In this document: piece by piece, positions 7,284 through 14,224 of the stretch
How positions within the stretch are numbered: position 1 is the first letter of the stretch
Layout: each line of letters begins with the position of its first letter
Assembly: GCA_902495025.1 (NCBI GenBank)
Contig: CABUWB010000011.1
Span: 1-16,838, forward strand
Length of the DNA: 16,838 nucleotides
Reading direction: 5' to 3'
Source of the DNA: an uncultured Eubacteriales bacterium
GTDB lineage: Bacteria > Bacillota > Clostridia > Lachnospirales > CAG-274
The notes under the pieces: model-generated
Seen by the model: only the letters and a program-made list of their open reading frames with translations
Told to the model about the DNA's origin: nothing
The model's database searches: none
Program-made: the position numbers and the translations under genes

Positions 7284-7308
7284 AAAAAATATAGGCGGTT
7301 TTTCCGCC
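7284..7308 (-). terminator. Hairpin with T-tract between ylmH and divIVA (partial terminator or attenuator)
   Basis: On the minus strand GGCGG-AAAAA-CCGCC (7294-7308) is followed by TATATTTTTTG (about 7283-7293). The stem is only five strong G-C pairs, so termination is probably incomplete. No good promoter could be found between it and divIVA, so read-through would supply divIVA, at a reduced level. It could also act as an mRNA-stabilising or processing hairpin. Confidence 0.6.
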
Positions 7309-7312
7309 CGTA

Positions 7313-8101
7313 TTATTTAAAAATTTCAAGCTCCAGTGCAACTCTTTCTTTTTTTGTAAGCCCCTGAATTTCCTTGACAAGCACCCTGCCTGTCCCACGC
7401 AGGGTCAGCATATCGCCCTGCTGCACGCATTTTGCGCCGCTTGTAACGCTTACCCAGTTGATAAATGCCTTTTCACCCTTGATAAGGTCGGCAATTTTAC
7501 CTCTGGATATGTTAAAAGCACCGCTTAAAACCGCATCAAGGCGCAGCGAGGTAACAGTAATACGCTTTATCTCACCCGGCTTTGCAGGTATGCTGCAGTC
7601 CTCCATAAGCCTTGTTTTTACCTTGGTATGCCCAACACGCTCCAGATTGGTGCATATAAAGGAGGCAACCTCAGCTTCGGCAAACATAAGCGCCCTGTCG
7701 TCCTCAATAATAATATCGCCTGTCTTTTCCCTGTTAATGCCAAGCCCCAGTACAGAGCCTAAGAAGTCCCTGTGGGTAAGCTCCCTGCTGAATTTGGCGT
7801 TATAGCTTATTTCAACACAGGCTATGGGAAAGCTTTTGCTCTCGGGCTGCTCATAATCCGGAAAAAAGCCTATCATACGCCTTTCGGCATCATCAAAGCC
7901 GCCCCAGAGCATGGTATTAAGCCCAAAGTTATATTCCCTATTTAAAATAGCACAGAGTACGCTCATTTTATAAGGGTCCATAAAGTCCGAAAAACGACAT
8001 TCATAGCATTTAAGCGTATCCATTGCCCTGTCGATTGCCCTTGCATAGGCAATACGCTCATCATCGTCCTTTACAGACTTTAAAAGCTCTGCCTTAATCA
8101 T
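7313..8101 (-). CDS. ylmH: YlmH-family RNA-binding protein with S4 domain
   Basis: A cytoplasmic RNA-binding protein conserved next to sepF and divIVA in Firmicutes. The 262 residues show the YlmH pattern: a helical N-terminal region, the central GGFDDAERRMIGFFPDY (67-83), the HRDFLGSVLGLGINREKTGD segment (110-129) and a C-terminal S4 domain (about 183-245; SLRLDAVLSGAFNISR at 185-200, where S4 domains bind structured RNA). In the literature YlmH has been linked to ribosome-associated functions such as rescue of peptidyl-tRNA-obstructed ribosomes; nothing here shows its RNA target. The ATG overlaps the stop codon of yggT as ATGA, so translation is coupled. A hairpin follows the gene, before divIVA. 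Confidence 0.92.
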   Translation of the reverse strand: MIKAELLKSVKDDDERIAYARAIDRAMDTLKCYECRFSDFMDPYKMSVLCAILNREYNFGLNTMLWGGFDDAERRMIGFFPDYEQPESKSFPIACVEISYNAKFSRELTHRDFLGSVLGLGINREKTGDIIIEDDRALMFAEAEVASFICTNLERVGHTKVKTRLMEDCSIPAKPGEIKRITVTSLRLDAVLSGAFNISRGKIADLIKGEKAFINWVSVTSGAKCVQQGDMLTLRGTGRVLVKEIQGLTKKERVALELEIFK

Positions 8102-8382
8102 AGCATCATACCCATAAAACGACCTAAAACCGCATAAACACCCTGTATTATAAACAGCAGTATTATGGGTGAAATATCAAGCATCATTCCCGGTCCGCCA
8201 AGCGGCGACCTGTAGAGCATATCCCTTATAGGCGCAAGCAGTGGCTCTGTAACCCTGTAAATAAATGCAGCTATGGGATTGTTAAGACCTATTGGCAGCC
8301 ATGACAGAATACACCTTGCAATTATCATAAACTCCATAAACCTTACAAAATAGCCCATTGCCGTATAAATAGTTACTACCAT
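8098..8382 (-). CDS. yggT: YggT-family small membrane protein (YlmG)
   Basis: A 94-aa integral membrane protein with two predicted transmembrane helices (about 8-28 and 69-88) joined by a loop that carries the family motif TEPLLAPIRDML (45-56). Such proteins are found beside sepF in Gram-positive bacteria, cyanobacteria and plastids, where they are linked to division or nucleoid/membrane organisation; the molecular function is unknown. The start codon follows AAAGGG by about eight bases. The gene begins 12 bases after the sepF stop, and its stop overlaps the ylmH start by four bases, so all three should be made together. Confidence 0.93.
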   Translation of the reverse strand: MVVTIYTAMGYFVRFMEFMIIARCILSWLPIGLNNPIAAFIYRVTEPLLAPIRDMLYRSPLGGPGMMLDISPIILLFIIQGVYAVLGRFMGMML

Positions 8383-8394
8383 AAAACCAGCCCT

Positions 8395-8880
8395 TTACTG
8401 CCACATAGCGGCCGTAGGTATCTTTATGCCGTTTGCCGCAAGTTCCTGCTTAAACTCGCCCGTAATTTTTACATTGGTAGGGCAGATAATAAATATTTCG
8501 TCCGATATGGACTGGATTGAACAGTCAAGCGCATAGCCTGCACCGCAGAGAAAGTCGCTTATTCTCTGTGCAATTTCGCCCTCGGTTTTTTCAAGGTTAA
8601 TAACAATGGTCTTTCTGTCCTTAAGGTGCTTGCACACCTCGGCAGCCTCCTCAATTGTAGCAGGGTATGATACAACCACCTGCATATTTACGCTTGTGTT
8701 TATGTTTACCACCTTGTCCCTGCTGTAAGAGCGTCTGTTTCTTACAGGCGCAATCTGCTTAGGCTGGGGCTCGGGCTCGTCATAATAATCGTCATCTATA
8801 TATTCATCATCATACTCATCGTCATCATAAGGTGCTGACGGTACCACAAAATTTTTAATGTTCTCTAACCAACTTGCCAT
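8395..8880 (-). CDS. sepF: Cell-division protein SepF
   Basis: A peripheral membrane protein that polymerises into rings, tethers FtsZ to the membrane and helps shape the septum. The 161 residues comprise a short N-terminal amphipathic membrane helix (MASWLENIKNFV), an acidic D/E/Y-rich linker (18-40), a basic patch (47-56) and the globular SepF core (about 64-150, SYPATIEEAAEVCKHLKDRK at 71-90). The frame is open upstream to a TTG at 8898, but the ATG at 8878-8880 is chosen because GGGAGG lies inside that extension, ten bases before the ATG, and SepF needs its amphipathic helix at the very N-terminus. Fifty-eight bases separate it from yggS, with no evident terminator. Confidence 0.94.
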   Translation of the reverse strand: MASWLENIKNFVVPSAPYDDDEYDDEYIDDDYYDEPEPQPKQIAPVRNRRSYSRDKVVNINTSVNMQVVVSYPATIEEAAEVCKHLKDRKTIVINLEKTEGEIAQRISDFLCGAGYALDCSIQSISDEIFIICPTNVKITGEFKQELAANGIKIPTAAMWQ

Positions 8881-8938
8881 TTTTTTAATTCCTCCCAATA
8901 TCTTTAGTTATTTTGCCTTTGAATTAATCAGTTTTTAC

Positions 8939-9637
8939 TTAGTTTACTGCATAATTTCTTGCACCGAATATGGCGGTGCCTACACGTACAATATTAGCGC
9001 CTTCCTCTATGGCAACCTCAAAATCGTGTGTCATACCCATAGACAGGTAAACCATATCTATATTATCATAGTTTTTGGACTTAATGTCAACAAATAATTT
9101 ATTCATTTTTCTGAAATAAATCCTCGCATCCTCTGCATTTTCGACAGCAGGCGCCACACACATAAGTCCCCTGACCTTAATACCGTTAAGTGCGGATATG
9201 TCAAGACAGAGCTTTTCAGCCTCCTCTGGGGCAACTCCGCTTTTGCTTTCCTCACCGCCGATGTTAACCTCAACAAGCACATCCATAACAACGCCCGCCT
9301 TAACGGCACGCTTTGATATTTCCTGCGCAAGTTTAAGGCTGTCAACTGAGTGTATCATTTTTACCTTGTCAATTATATATTTTACCTTGTTTGTCTGCAG
9401 GTGTCCTATAAGGTGCCAGTCAACGCCCTGTATCTCGTCATACTTAGCCATAACCTCCTGCACCTTGTTTTCACCAAGGATATGCGCCCCTGCCTCATCC
9501 GCCTGCTTCATTTCGCTTACGGGCTTGGTTTTGCTTACGGCTATAAGCATAATGTCCTCGCCCGTTCTGCCGCTTTTCTGTGCTGCGGCGGCAACCCTTT
9601 CCTTAACGGAAAGATAATTTTCACCTATTGTAGTCAT
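8939..9637 (-). CDS. yggS: YggS-family pyridoxal-phosphate homeostasis protein (YlmE)
   Basis: A cytoplasmic PLP-binding protein with the alanine-racemase-like TIM-barrel fold but no known catalytic activity; the family keeps free PLP and amino-acid/keto-acid pools in balance. The PLP-binding Lys is Lys36 in LIAVSKTKP (31-39). Other landmarks are GENKVQE (55-61), WHLIGHLQTNKVKYI (74-88) and, near the C-terminus, LSMGMTHDFE followed by VRVGTAIFG, which hold the phosphate. The length of 232 aa is normal. The ATG follows GAGG by eight bases. It starts 11 bases after the HlyD-like gene and precedes sepF, the order commonly seen in clostridial genomes. Why this PLP protein travels with division genes is not known. 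Confidence 0.95.
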   Translation of the reverse strand: MTTIGENYLSVKERVAAAAQKSGRTGEDIMLIAVSKTKPVSEMKQADEAGAHILGENKVQEVMAKYDEIQGVDWHLIGHLQTNKVKYIIDKVKMIHSVDSLKLAQEISKRAVKAGVVMDVLVEVNIGGEESKSGVAPEEAEKLCLDISALNGIKVRGLMCVAPAVENAEDARIYFRKMNKLFVDIKSKNYDNIDMVYLSMGMTHDFEVAIEEGANIVRVGTAIFGARNYAVN

Positions 9638-9648
9638 TTTATAAGCCT

Positions 9649-11616
9649 CTATTCAAATATATTCTGATTTTCCTGCACGTTGGACACATTCTGTACAACT
9701 CTGTCGTAAATGTGCAGGTTTGGATTTTTACTTTCATCAAGGACGGTATAATCTCCGCTTGAAACGGAATTTTCCGTACTTATTTTTACAAACTTGGTTA
9801 CACCCGAGTTTACAAGGAATACGCCGTCAACTGTTGAAACCGTTTCCACCTTGGCGGTTTTATCACCCTTTTTAAGTGTATCACCCGAGCTTATATAACC
9901 TATCTGTACGGGTATAAGCACATATTTTCCGCTTTCGTCCTCCTCAGTACCCGATATGGTTACCTCCAGCATTTTATCACCGCTTTGCGTAACCTTAGTT
10001 ACCGTACTGTTGTCAACATCAACAAGCTCCTCGGGTACTTTAAGCAGGGTCTGCTGTGTTATTGCCGTATTAGGTATTTTAAAGCCTGTTTTTGGCTTGT
10101 CCACCTCAAAGCTTATATTGCGCATATCCATATAATCCGCCATATAATCATCGGTTTTAAATACGGCATAAGCCTCCTTGGCACCATGTTCAAGCACCTC
10201 CAGTGTAACCTCAAGCGTACGGTCAGCCTCTACACCGTTGCTTAAATAAAGGTCCATTTCCCTGCCGACTTCCCAGCCCTCGGTATAAGAGTCGGGCATA
10301 TATGATACAATATACCATTCATTTGAGGTTATAACCTTGAATACCGCCTCATTTGCAGCAACATTAGTTTTGGTACTCTCAATCTTTTCGGGCTTTGCCG
10401 TTACCTCGTCCTTTGAAAGCGACGCAACCCTATCCGCTGTCAGACTGGACTCCGTACCGTCAATGCTGTAGCATACAATACCTCCAACATCAGATGTAAT
10501 CTGCTTGATGTTGCTGTTTATCTGTTTAAGCTCGTTATTGCGCTGACCCACAAGCTCCGAAAGGGAGCCGCTGTTCTCGCTTAAAAGGAGCTGGTTTCTT
10601 GTATTCAGCTTATTTTCAACACTGTATTTAAGGTTGTATACGTCGCTGAAATCACCGCCTGCAAAATCAAAGCTGTTTTCATCGGAGAGGTTTTTTATCT
10701 GTGTTTCGAGCTTGTTTACCTCCTCGGTATGTTCCGAAATATCCTCTCTTGTCTGCTGCAGCTTCATAATATCATCGTTAATATCATCAAGGTTCTGCTG
10801 TATTTTTGCTACGGTTTCCGCATTGCTTATGCTGCATACAACGCTGCCTGCACGTATTTTATCACCCTCGGCAACCTCATACTCAACCGCACCGCTTGCA
10901 GGCGCCGTAAACACCTTTTCCGAGCGTACAATTATGCCGTCCGCCTTTTTTGCGGAGTCAACGCTGCCAATCTGTATTGTTTCGTAAGCTATTTTTTCAC
11001 TGCGCAGCATATTGATTGCATATCCGCCTATGTATATAAGAAAAAGCACTGCAAGCACCGCCGCAACTATAAGCATGCCTGCATTGTTGCCACGCCTTGA
11101 CACCTTACGGTACTGCCTCTTTTCACCCGATGCGTCCTTACCGCCAAACAGCTCAATTGACGGCAGCGGACCGGGGAGATGTATCGTACCCGGCTGACTG
11201 CGCTTTACGGGTCTGCGCCTTACCTGCTGCGGAGCAGGGTTAGGACGTCTGCGCACATCACTGCGTGCAGCCTGTGGCTTTCTTCTGCCTTGTGCGGTGC
11301 TGCTCTGCTGTGGTCTTTGTCTGCGCACACTGCCCGAAGATGGCTGCCTTTGCGCCATGCTCTGTGTATATTGCTGTGTGGAACGGCGTGCCGAATTTGC
11401 ACCTGTACGCTGACCCGACCTCTGTGCTGATGATGACGGCGGTCTGCTCCTGCGCACTTCCGTATCCGTACTGCGTGTGTTGCTGCGCCTTTGTGCGCTG
11501 TTCTCTGCACGTCTGCGGCTGCCCGAAAGTATCTCCTTCCTGTTAAGGTAGATAACTCTGTCATTGGCGCTTGTATTATTATTTTTTTTATTTCTTCCGT
11601 TTCTTCCCTCTGTCAA
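9649..11616 (-). CDS. HlyD-like membrane adaptor protein with a long Arg/Ser/Gln-rich cytoplasmic tail
   Basis: First gene of the division operon; 655 aa. Residues 1-175 are a low-complexity, strongly basic tail rich in R, S, Q and P with repeated RR/RRR clusters, presumably cytoplasmic. One transmembrane helix follows (about 180-203). The outside part looks like a membrane-fusion (HlyD/AcrA-type) adaptor: a split lipoyl-like motif (TAPASGAVEYEVAEGDKIRAG at about 237-257), coiled coil (about 265-310 and 325-372), a second lipoyl-like half (GGIVCYSIDG at 378-387) and beta-barrel-like C-terminal segments. The start is TTG (11614-11616) eight bases after GGAGGT; no early in-frame ATG exists. No transporter or outer-membrane partner gene is nearby. 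In this position a structural or cell-envelope role in division is more plausible than efflux, but that is inference. Confidence 0.8.
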   Translation of the reverse strand: MTEGRNGRNKKNNNTSANDRVIYLNRKEILSGSRRRAENSAQRRSNTRSTDTEVRRSRPPSSSAQRSGQRTGANSARRSTQQYTQSMAQRQPSSGSVRRQRPQQSSTAQGRRKPQAARSDVRRRPNPAPQQVRRRPVKRSQPGTIHLPGPLPSIELFGGKDASGEKRQYRKVSRRGNNAGMLIVAAVLAVLFLIYIGGYAINMLRSEKIAYETIQIGSVDSAKKADGIIVRSEKVFTAPASGAVEYEVAEGDKIRAGSVVCSISNAETVAKIQQNLDDINDDIMKLQQTREDISEHTEEVNKLETQIKNLSDENSFDFAGGDFSDVYNLKYSVENKLNTRNQLLLSENSGSLSELVGQRNNELKQINSNIKQITSDVGGIVCYSIDGTESSLTADRVASLSKDEVTAKPEKIESTKTNVAANEAVFKVITSNEWYIVSYMPDSYTEGWEVGREMDLYLSNGVEADRTLEVTLEVLEHGAKEAYAVFKTDDYMADYMDMRNISFEVDKPKTGFKIPNTAITQQTLLKVPEELVDVDNSTVTKVTQSGDKMLEVTISGTEEDESGKYVLIPVQIGYISSGDTLKKGDKTAKVETVSTVDGVFLVNSGVTKFVKISTENSVSSGDYTVLDESKNPNLHIYDRVVQNVSNVQENQNIFE

Positions 11617-11642
11617 AGAAAACTACCTCCGCTTTTATACTC

Positions 11643-11672
11643 TGCAATAAGCACTGTCCTGCCGCATATAAT
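11643..11672 (+). promoter_or_regulatory. Promoter of the ylbJ-like gene, with sigma-E-like -10
   Basis: The plus strand carries CATATAAT at 11665-11672, which fits both the sigma-A -10 (TATAAT) and the mother-cell sigma-E -10 consensus (CATAYAAT-like). The upstream TGCAAT/CAATAA (11643-11650) is a poor sigma-A -35 but contains the ATA core of a sigma-E -35 at roughly acceptable spacing. A 6-bp inverted repeat, CCTGCC (11658-11663) and GGCAGG (11687-11692), flanks the -10. No convincing promoter for the divergent HlyD-like gene was found in this 82-bp gap. Confidence 0.4.
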
Positions 11673-11698
11673 TTAACAAATAGACGGGCAGGTTATTT

Positions 11699-12622
11699 AT
11701 GAAAACACATAATAATCCACTTTATCTTTATATTATAACAACAATGCTTTTATTTTTCAATGCCATAATGCTTATATTTCCAAAAGAAATTTTGGCAGCG
11801 GCAAAAAACGGACTTTTGCTGTGGTACAACAATGTTGTTCCGTCGCTGCTGCCGTTTATGATTTTTACTGCAATGCTTATTGGTACAGGCTTTCCGCAGC
11901 GGCTTGGCAAACTGGCTAAGCCGCTTTGCAGGGCGGTATTCAATGTTTCAGGAGAGGGATCGTTTGCGCTTGTTACAGGGCTTATGGCTGGCTGCCCACT
12001 GGGAGCAAAAACTGTTTGCGACCTTTACGCAGAGGGACTTATATCCAAAAACGAGGCTGAAAGGCTTGTTATGTTCTGCAACAATACAGGGCCGCTTTTT
12101 GTTGTGGGTGCTGTTGGCGGCGGTATGCTCCAAAATGGCAGAACTGGACTGTATATACTTGCGGTGCAGTACATAAGTGCATTTATAATAGGTATATTTA
12201 CGGGTCTATTTTCAAAAAGGGATAAAAAAAGAACGGCACAAAGGCGGACGGAAAGCAAAAATATGTGCGCTCTGCTGTCAGCCTCGGTTATGAGCGGCGT
12301 AAACGGCATTACGCTTGTTGGCGGCTTTATTGTGCTGTTTTCGGTTATATGTGCCATACCACAGTGCTTAGGCATAATGCCCGAAAGCACAAATTTAAGA
12401 GGTGTGCTTTACGGTATACTGGAGGTAACAAACGGCTCGGGCGTGCTTACAGGTACAAAAAAAGCAAGCCTGCCCCTGCTGTGCGGCATTGTGTCCTGGG
12501 GAGGCTTTTCAATACACGCACAATCCGCCGCCTTTATGACGGATAGAGGACTTTCCGTTAAAAAATATCTGCTTGGCAAAGCGGCACAGGGAATACTTGC
12601 TTTTTGCATATCATCAATATAA
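11699..12622 (+). CDS. ylbJ: YlbJ/SpoVV-like sporulation integral membrane protein
   Basis: A polytopic membrane protein of the nucleoside-recognition 'Gate' fold. Diagnostic stretches are GLLLWYNNVVPSLLPFMIF (38-56), GLMAGCPLGAKTVCDLY (94-110), AERLVMFCNNTGPLFVVGAVG (120-140, the most conserved part of YlbJ) and SWGGFSIHAQS (266-276). In B. subtilis the homologue (YlbJ/SpoVV) is made in the mother cell under sigma-E and is needed to move dipicolinic acid toward the forespore. The protein is 307 aa against about 400 in B. subtilis, with about eight predicted membrane segments, so it may be a shorter paralog with another cargo. The ATG at 11699 follows a weak ribosome binding site (CAGGT). It is the only plus-strand gene here and converges on the cupin gene with 2 bp between stop codons. 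Confidence 0.75.
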   Translation: MKTHNNPLYLYIITTMLLFFNAIMLIFPKEILAAAKNGLLLWYNNVVPSLLPFMIFTAMLIGTGFPQRLGKLAKPLCRAVFNVSGEGSFALVTGLMAGCPLGAKTVCDLYAEGLISKNEAERLVMFCNNTGPLFVVGAVGGGMLQNGRTGLYILAVQYISAFIIGIFTGLFSKRDKKRTAQRRTESKNMCALLSASVMSGVNGITLVGGFIVLFSVICAIPQCLGIMPESTNLRGVLYGILEVTNGSGVLTGTKKASLPLLCGIVSWGGFSIHAQSAAFMTDRGLSVKKYLLGKAAQGILAFCISSI

Positions 12623-12624
12623 TT

Positions 12625-12954
12625 TTACTGCTCGGGCACAACCGCAAAGAAAATTAAATCCTTGTCGGTATTGTTCATAAGGCTGTGTGTATGCCCCTTA
12701 GGACAGTAATGACAGGTGCCTGCGGACAGGGTTTCCGTTGTATCATCATAAATAACGGTACCTGTGCCCTCCAGTATGTATATAATCTCACTGCCCGTAT
12801 CGTGTGTATGCAGACCGATTGACGCACCCGGGATAAGCCTGCCCTTCATTATTTTGTTTGCAGGGTCGGTATACATAAAGGCACGATACTCCTTTTTGCC
12901 GCCCTTAAACTCGGGCAGTACCTTTTCTTCCATATTATTAAAATCAATTACCAT
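12625..12954 (-). CDS. Small single-domain cupin protein
   Basis: A 109-aa cytoplasmic protein forming one cupin beta barrel. Motif 1 is GLHTHDTGSEIIYILEGTG (47-65), giving metal ligands His49, His51 and Glu56. Motif 2 is CPKGHTHSLMNN (84-95), with His90 the likely fourth ligand. Stand-alone cupins of this kind bind a metal and a small ligand or act as isomerases and dioxygenases; the substrate cannot be read from the sequence. Cys81 and Cys84 are next to the metal site. The ATG follows AAGGAGTG by five bases, and the gene has its own strong promoter and a terminator just upstream of it, so it is a single-gene transcript. No terminator lies between it and the convergent ylbJ-like gene. Confidence 0.9.
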   Translation of the reverse strand: MVIDFNNMEEKVLPEFKGGKKEYRAFMYTDPANKIMKGRLIPGASIGLHTHDTGSEIIYILEGTGTVIYDDTTETLSAGTCHYCPKGHTHSLMNNTDKDLIFFAVVPEQ

Positions 12955-12974
12955 ATTATCACTCCTTTTTTACT

Positions 12975-13003
12975 ATTTTAATACCGTATCGTCAGTAAGT
13001 CAA
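12975..13003 (-). promoter_or_regulatory. Sigma-A promoter of the cupin gene
   Basis: On the minus strand TTGACT (12998-13003) and TAAAAT (12975-12980) are separated by 17 bases; ten of twelve positions match consensus. It lies just upstream of the ribosome binding site, giving a leader of roughly 15 bases. Confidence 0.8.
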
Positions 13004-13026
13004 TAAAACCCGAAACAATTTAAAGA

Positions 13027-13057
13027 CAAAAACGGAGGATTTTTCAACCCTCCGTTT
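13027..13057 (-). terminator. Rho-independent terminator after the stalk-protein pair
   Basis: On the minus strand ACGGAGG (13049-13055) pairs with CCTCCGT (13032-13038), extended by A-T pairs, with a GTTGAAAAAT loop and a T-tract. It lies 26 bases after the stop of the downstream stalk gene and ends the two-gene unit. Confidence 0.88.
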
Positions 13058-13082
13058 AATTAATTTACATTTCTGCTGCAGC

Positions 13083-14210
13083 TTAGTCGTTTTGGCTTTC
13101 TATATAATATATGGCTTTAAGAAATCCCTCGGCAGTATCGGCTGAGTCCTCATCAATACCTATACCGTAATTACCCCTGCCGCTGTCTGTTATATAGCAT
13201 ACAAGATAAGCGTCAAAAAACGGATCATACTCAAGTGTATAAATTCTGAAGCCTATATCCTTGTCATATTTAATTGCAATATATGCACAGCACACATCGG
13301 TATAATCATTTGCCACTGCAATAACGCCTATATATCCGTTGTCGGTTTCAGCTGTTTGTACGGCTATATTCTTATCAAAGTCAAGCTCCGTTTTTTCAGT
13401 AAACTCATCTAAGAGCTTATACAAATCGTCCTCTGATGATATGGTGTATGTATTCTCATCAACCTCGGCGAGGTAGTATAATACAGTTCCGTTTGCGTTT
13501 TTCTCCCAAACTATTCTGACATATTCCTCAAAGCTCTTTGTATCCTTTATTGCAGAAAGAGCCTCGTCTTTATTGCCATACACCATAGATGGAAGATATG
13601 ACTGCTCAAAGCTGTACCTTGCAGAATCGTGTACTTTGTACATTGCCTCGTCGCCTGCAAGTGTCTGTGATACGGGAGCAGGACGTTTAAGCTGTGAAAA
13701 AGCACCAATCCATTCGGGTATATCAGGCTCGGTATTTTCCTCAGTGCTTTCCTCTGCCGTAGTTGTTTCAGTAGCTTTGTCAGCATTTTCGGGTACGGAT
13801 ATAATAACCGTTTTAGTTTCGGCGTCCCACTTGACCTCACAGCCAAGGCTTTCTGATACAGCTCTTGCAGGCACCATTGTTCTGCTGTCAATTACCATTG
13901 CAGGCGTATCAAGTGCAACCTCTGTGCCGTTTTTGTCAAAGCTTGGCGCACCAATTGTCATTTTAATTACTGTGCCGTCCTTTTCGGCGGTAACGGTTTT
14001 GTCCTTTGCACTCCACTCAATTTCAGCACCGAGTGCCTCAAATATAGCACGCAGGGGCACCATTGTTCTGCCGTCAACTATCTGTGCGGGCGTATCGCTT
14101 TCAAGCGCATTTCCATTAACAGTTACATTTACTGGGTTTGCCGCAAATACGGCAGTTGTCAGTAAAGCTGCCGCAGCAATACTGCCGCTGATTAACGCTT
14201 TAATTTTCAT
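13083..14210 (-). CDS. Secreted stalk-domain protein, downstream paralog
   Basis: An exported 375-aa protein. Residues 1-23 are a signal peptide (basic start, hydrophobic core, AVFA cleavage site). Residues 25-141 hold two copper-amine-oxidase-N-like stalk units, marked by DGRTMVPLRAIFEALGAEIE (46-65) and DSRTMVPARAVSESLGCEVK (108-127). These are surface stalk modules, not an oxidase; no catalytic domain is present. An E/T-rich linker (143-162) leads to a C-terminal domain (about 163-375) that I do not recognise, rich in Tyr, Asp and short beta-like strands. The start follows AAGGGGGC, which overlaps the stop of the upstream paralog 14 bases away, so the two are co-translated. The stalk region is 114/117 identical to that paralog while the C-terminal domain is only distantly related. 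Confidence 0.85.
   Translation of the reverse strand: MKIKALISGSIAAAALLTTAVFAANPVNVTVNGNALESDTPAQIVDGRTMVPLRAIFEALGAEIEWSAKDKTVTAEKDGTVIKMTIGAPSFDKNGTEVALDTPAMVIDSRTMVPARAVSESLGCEVKWDAETKTVIISVPENADKATETTTAEESTEENTEPDIPEWIGAFSQLKRPAPVSQTLAGDEAMYKVHDSARYSFEQSYLPSMVYGNKDEALSAIKDTKSFEEYVRIVWEKNANGTVLYYLAEVDENTYTISSEDDLYKLLDEFTEKTELDFDKNIAVQTAETDNGYIGVIAVANDYTDVCCAYIAIKYDKDIGFRIYTLEYDPFFDAYLVCYITDSGRGNYGIGIDEDSADTAEGFLKAIYYIESQND
13791..14150 (-). repeat. 360-bp direct repeat, copy 1 (stalk region)
   Basis: This stretch aligns without gaps to 15038-15397. By hand count about 20 of 360 bases differ (about 94% identity). It covers the mature N-terminus and both stalk units. Similarity drops sharply at both ends, in the signal peptide and in the linker. 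The two copies lie in the same orientation 1247 bases apart and could recombine. Confidence 0.9.
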
Positions 14211-14224
14211 TTGTAAAAGCCCCC

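Noticed and set aside
7247..7285. Upstream extension of DivIVA
   Set aside because: AAGGAGTG lies within it, just before the ATG that gives the conserved DivIVA N-terminus.
9649..11616. Efflux-pump adaptor as the function of the HlyD-like protein
   Set aside because: No ABC or RND pump gene is adjacent; the gene sits in a division operon. Kept as an alternative only.
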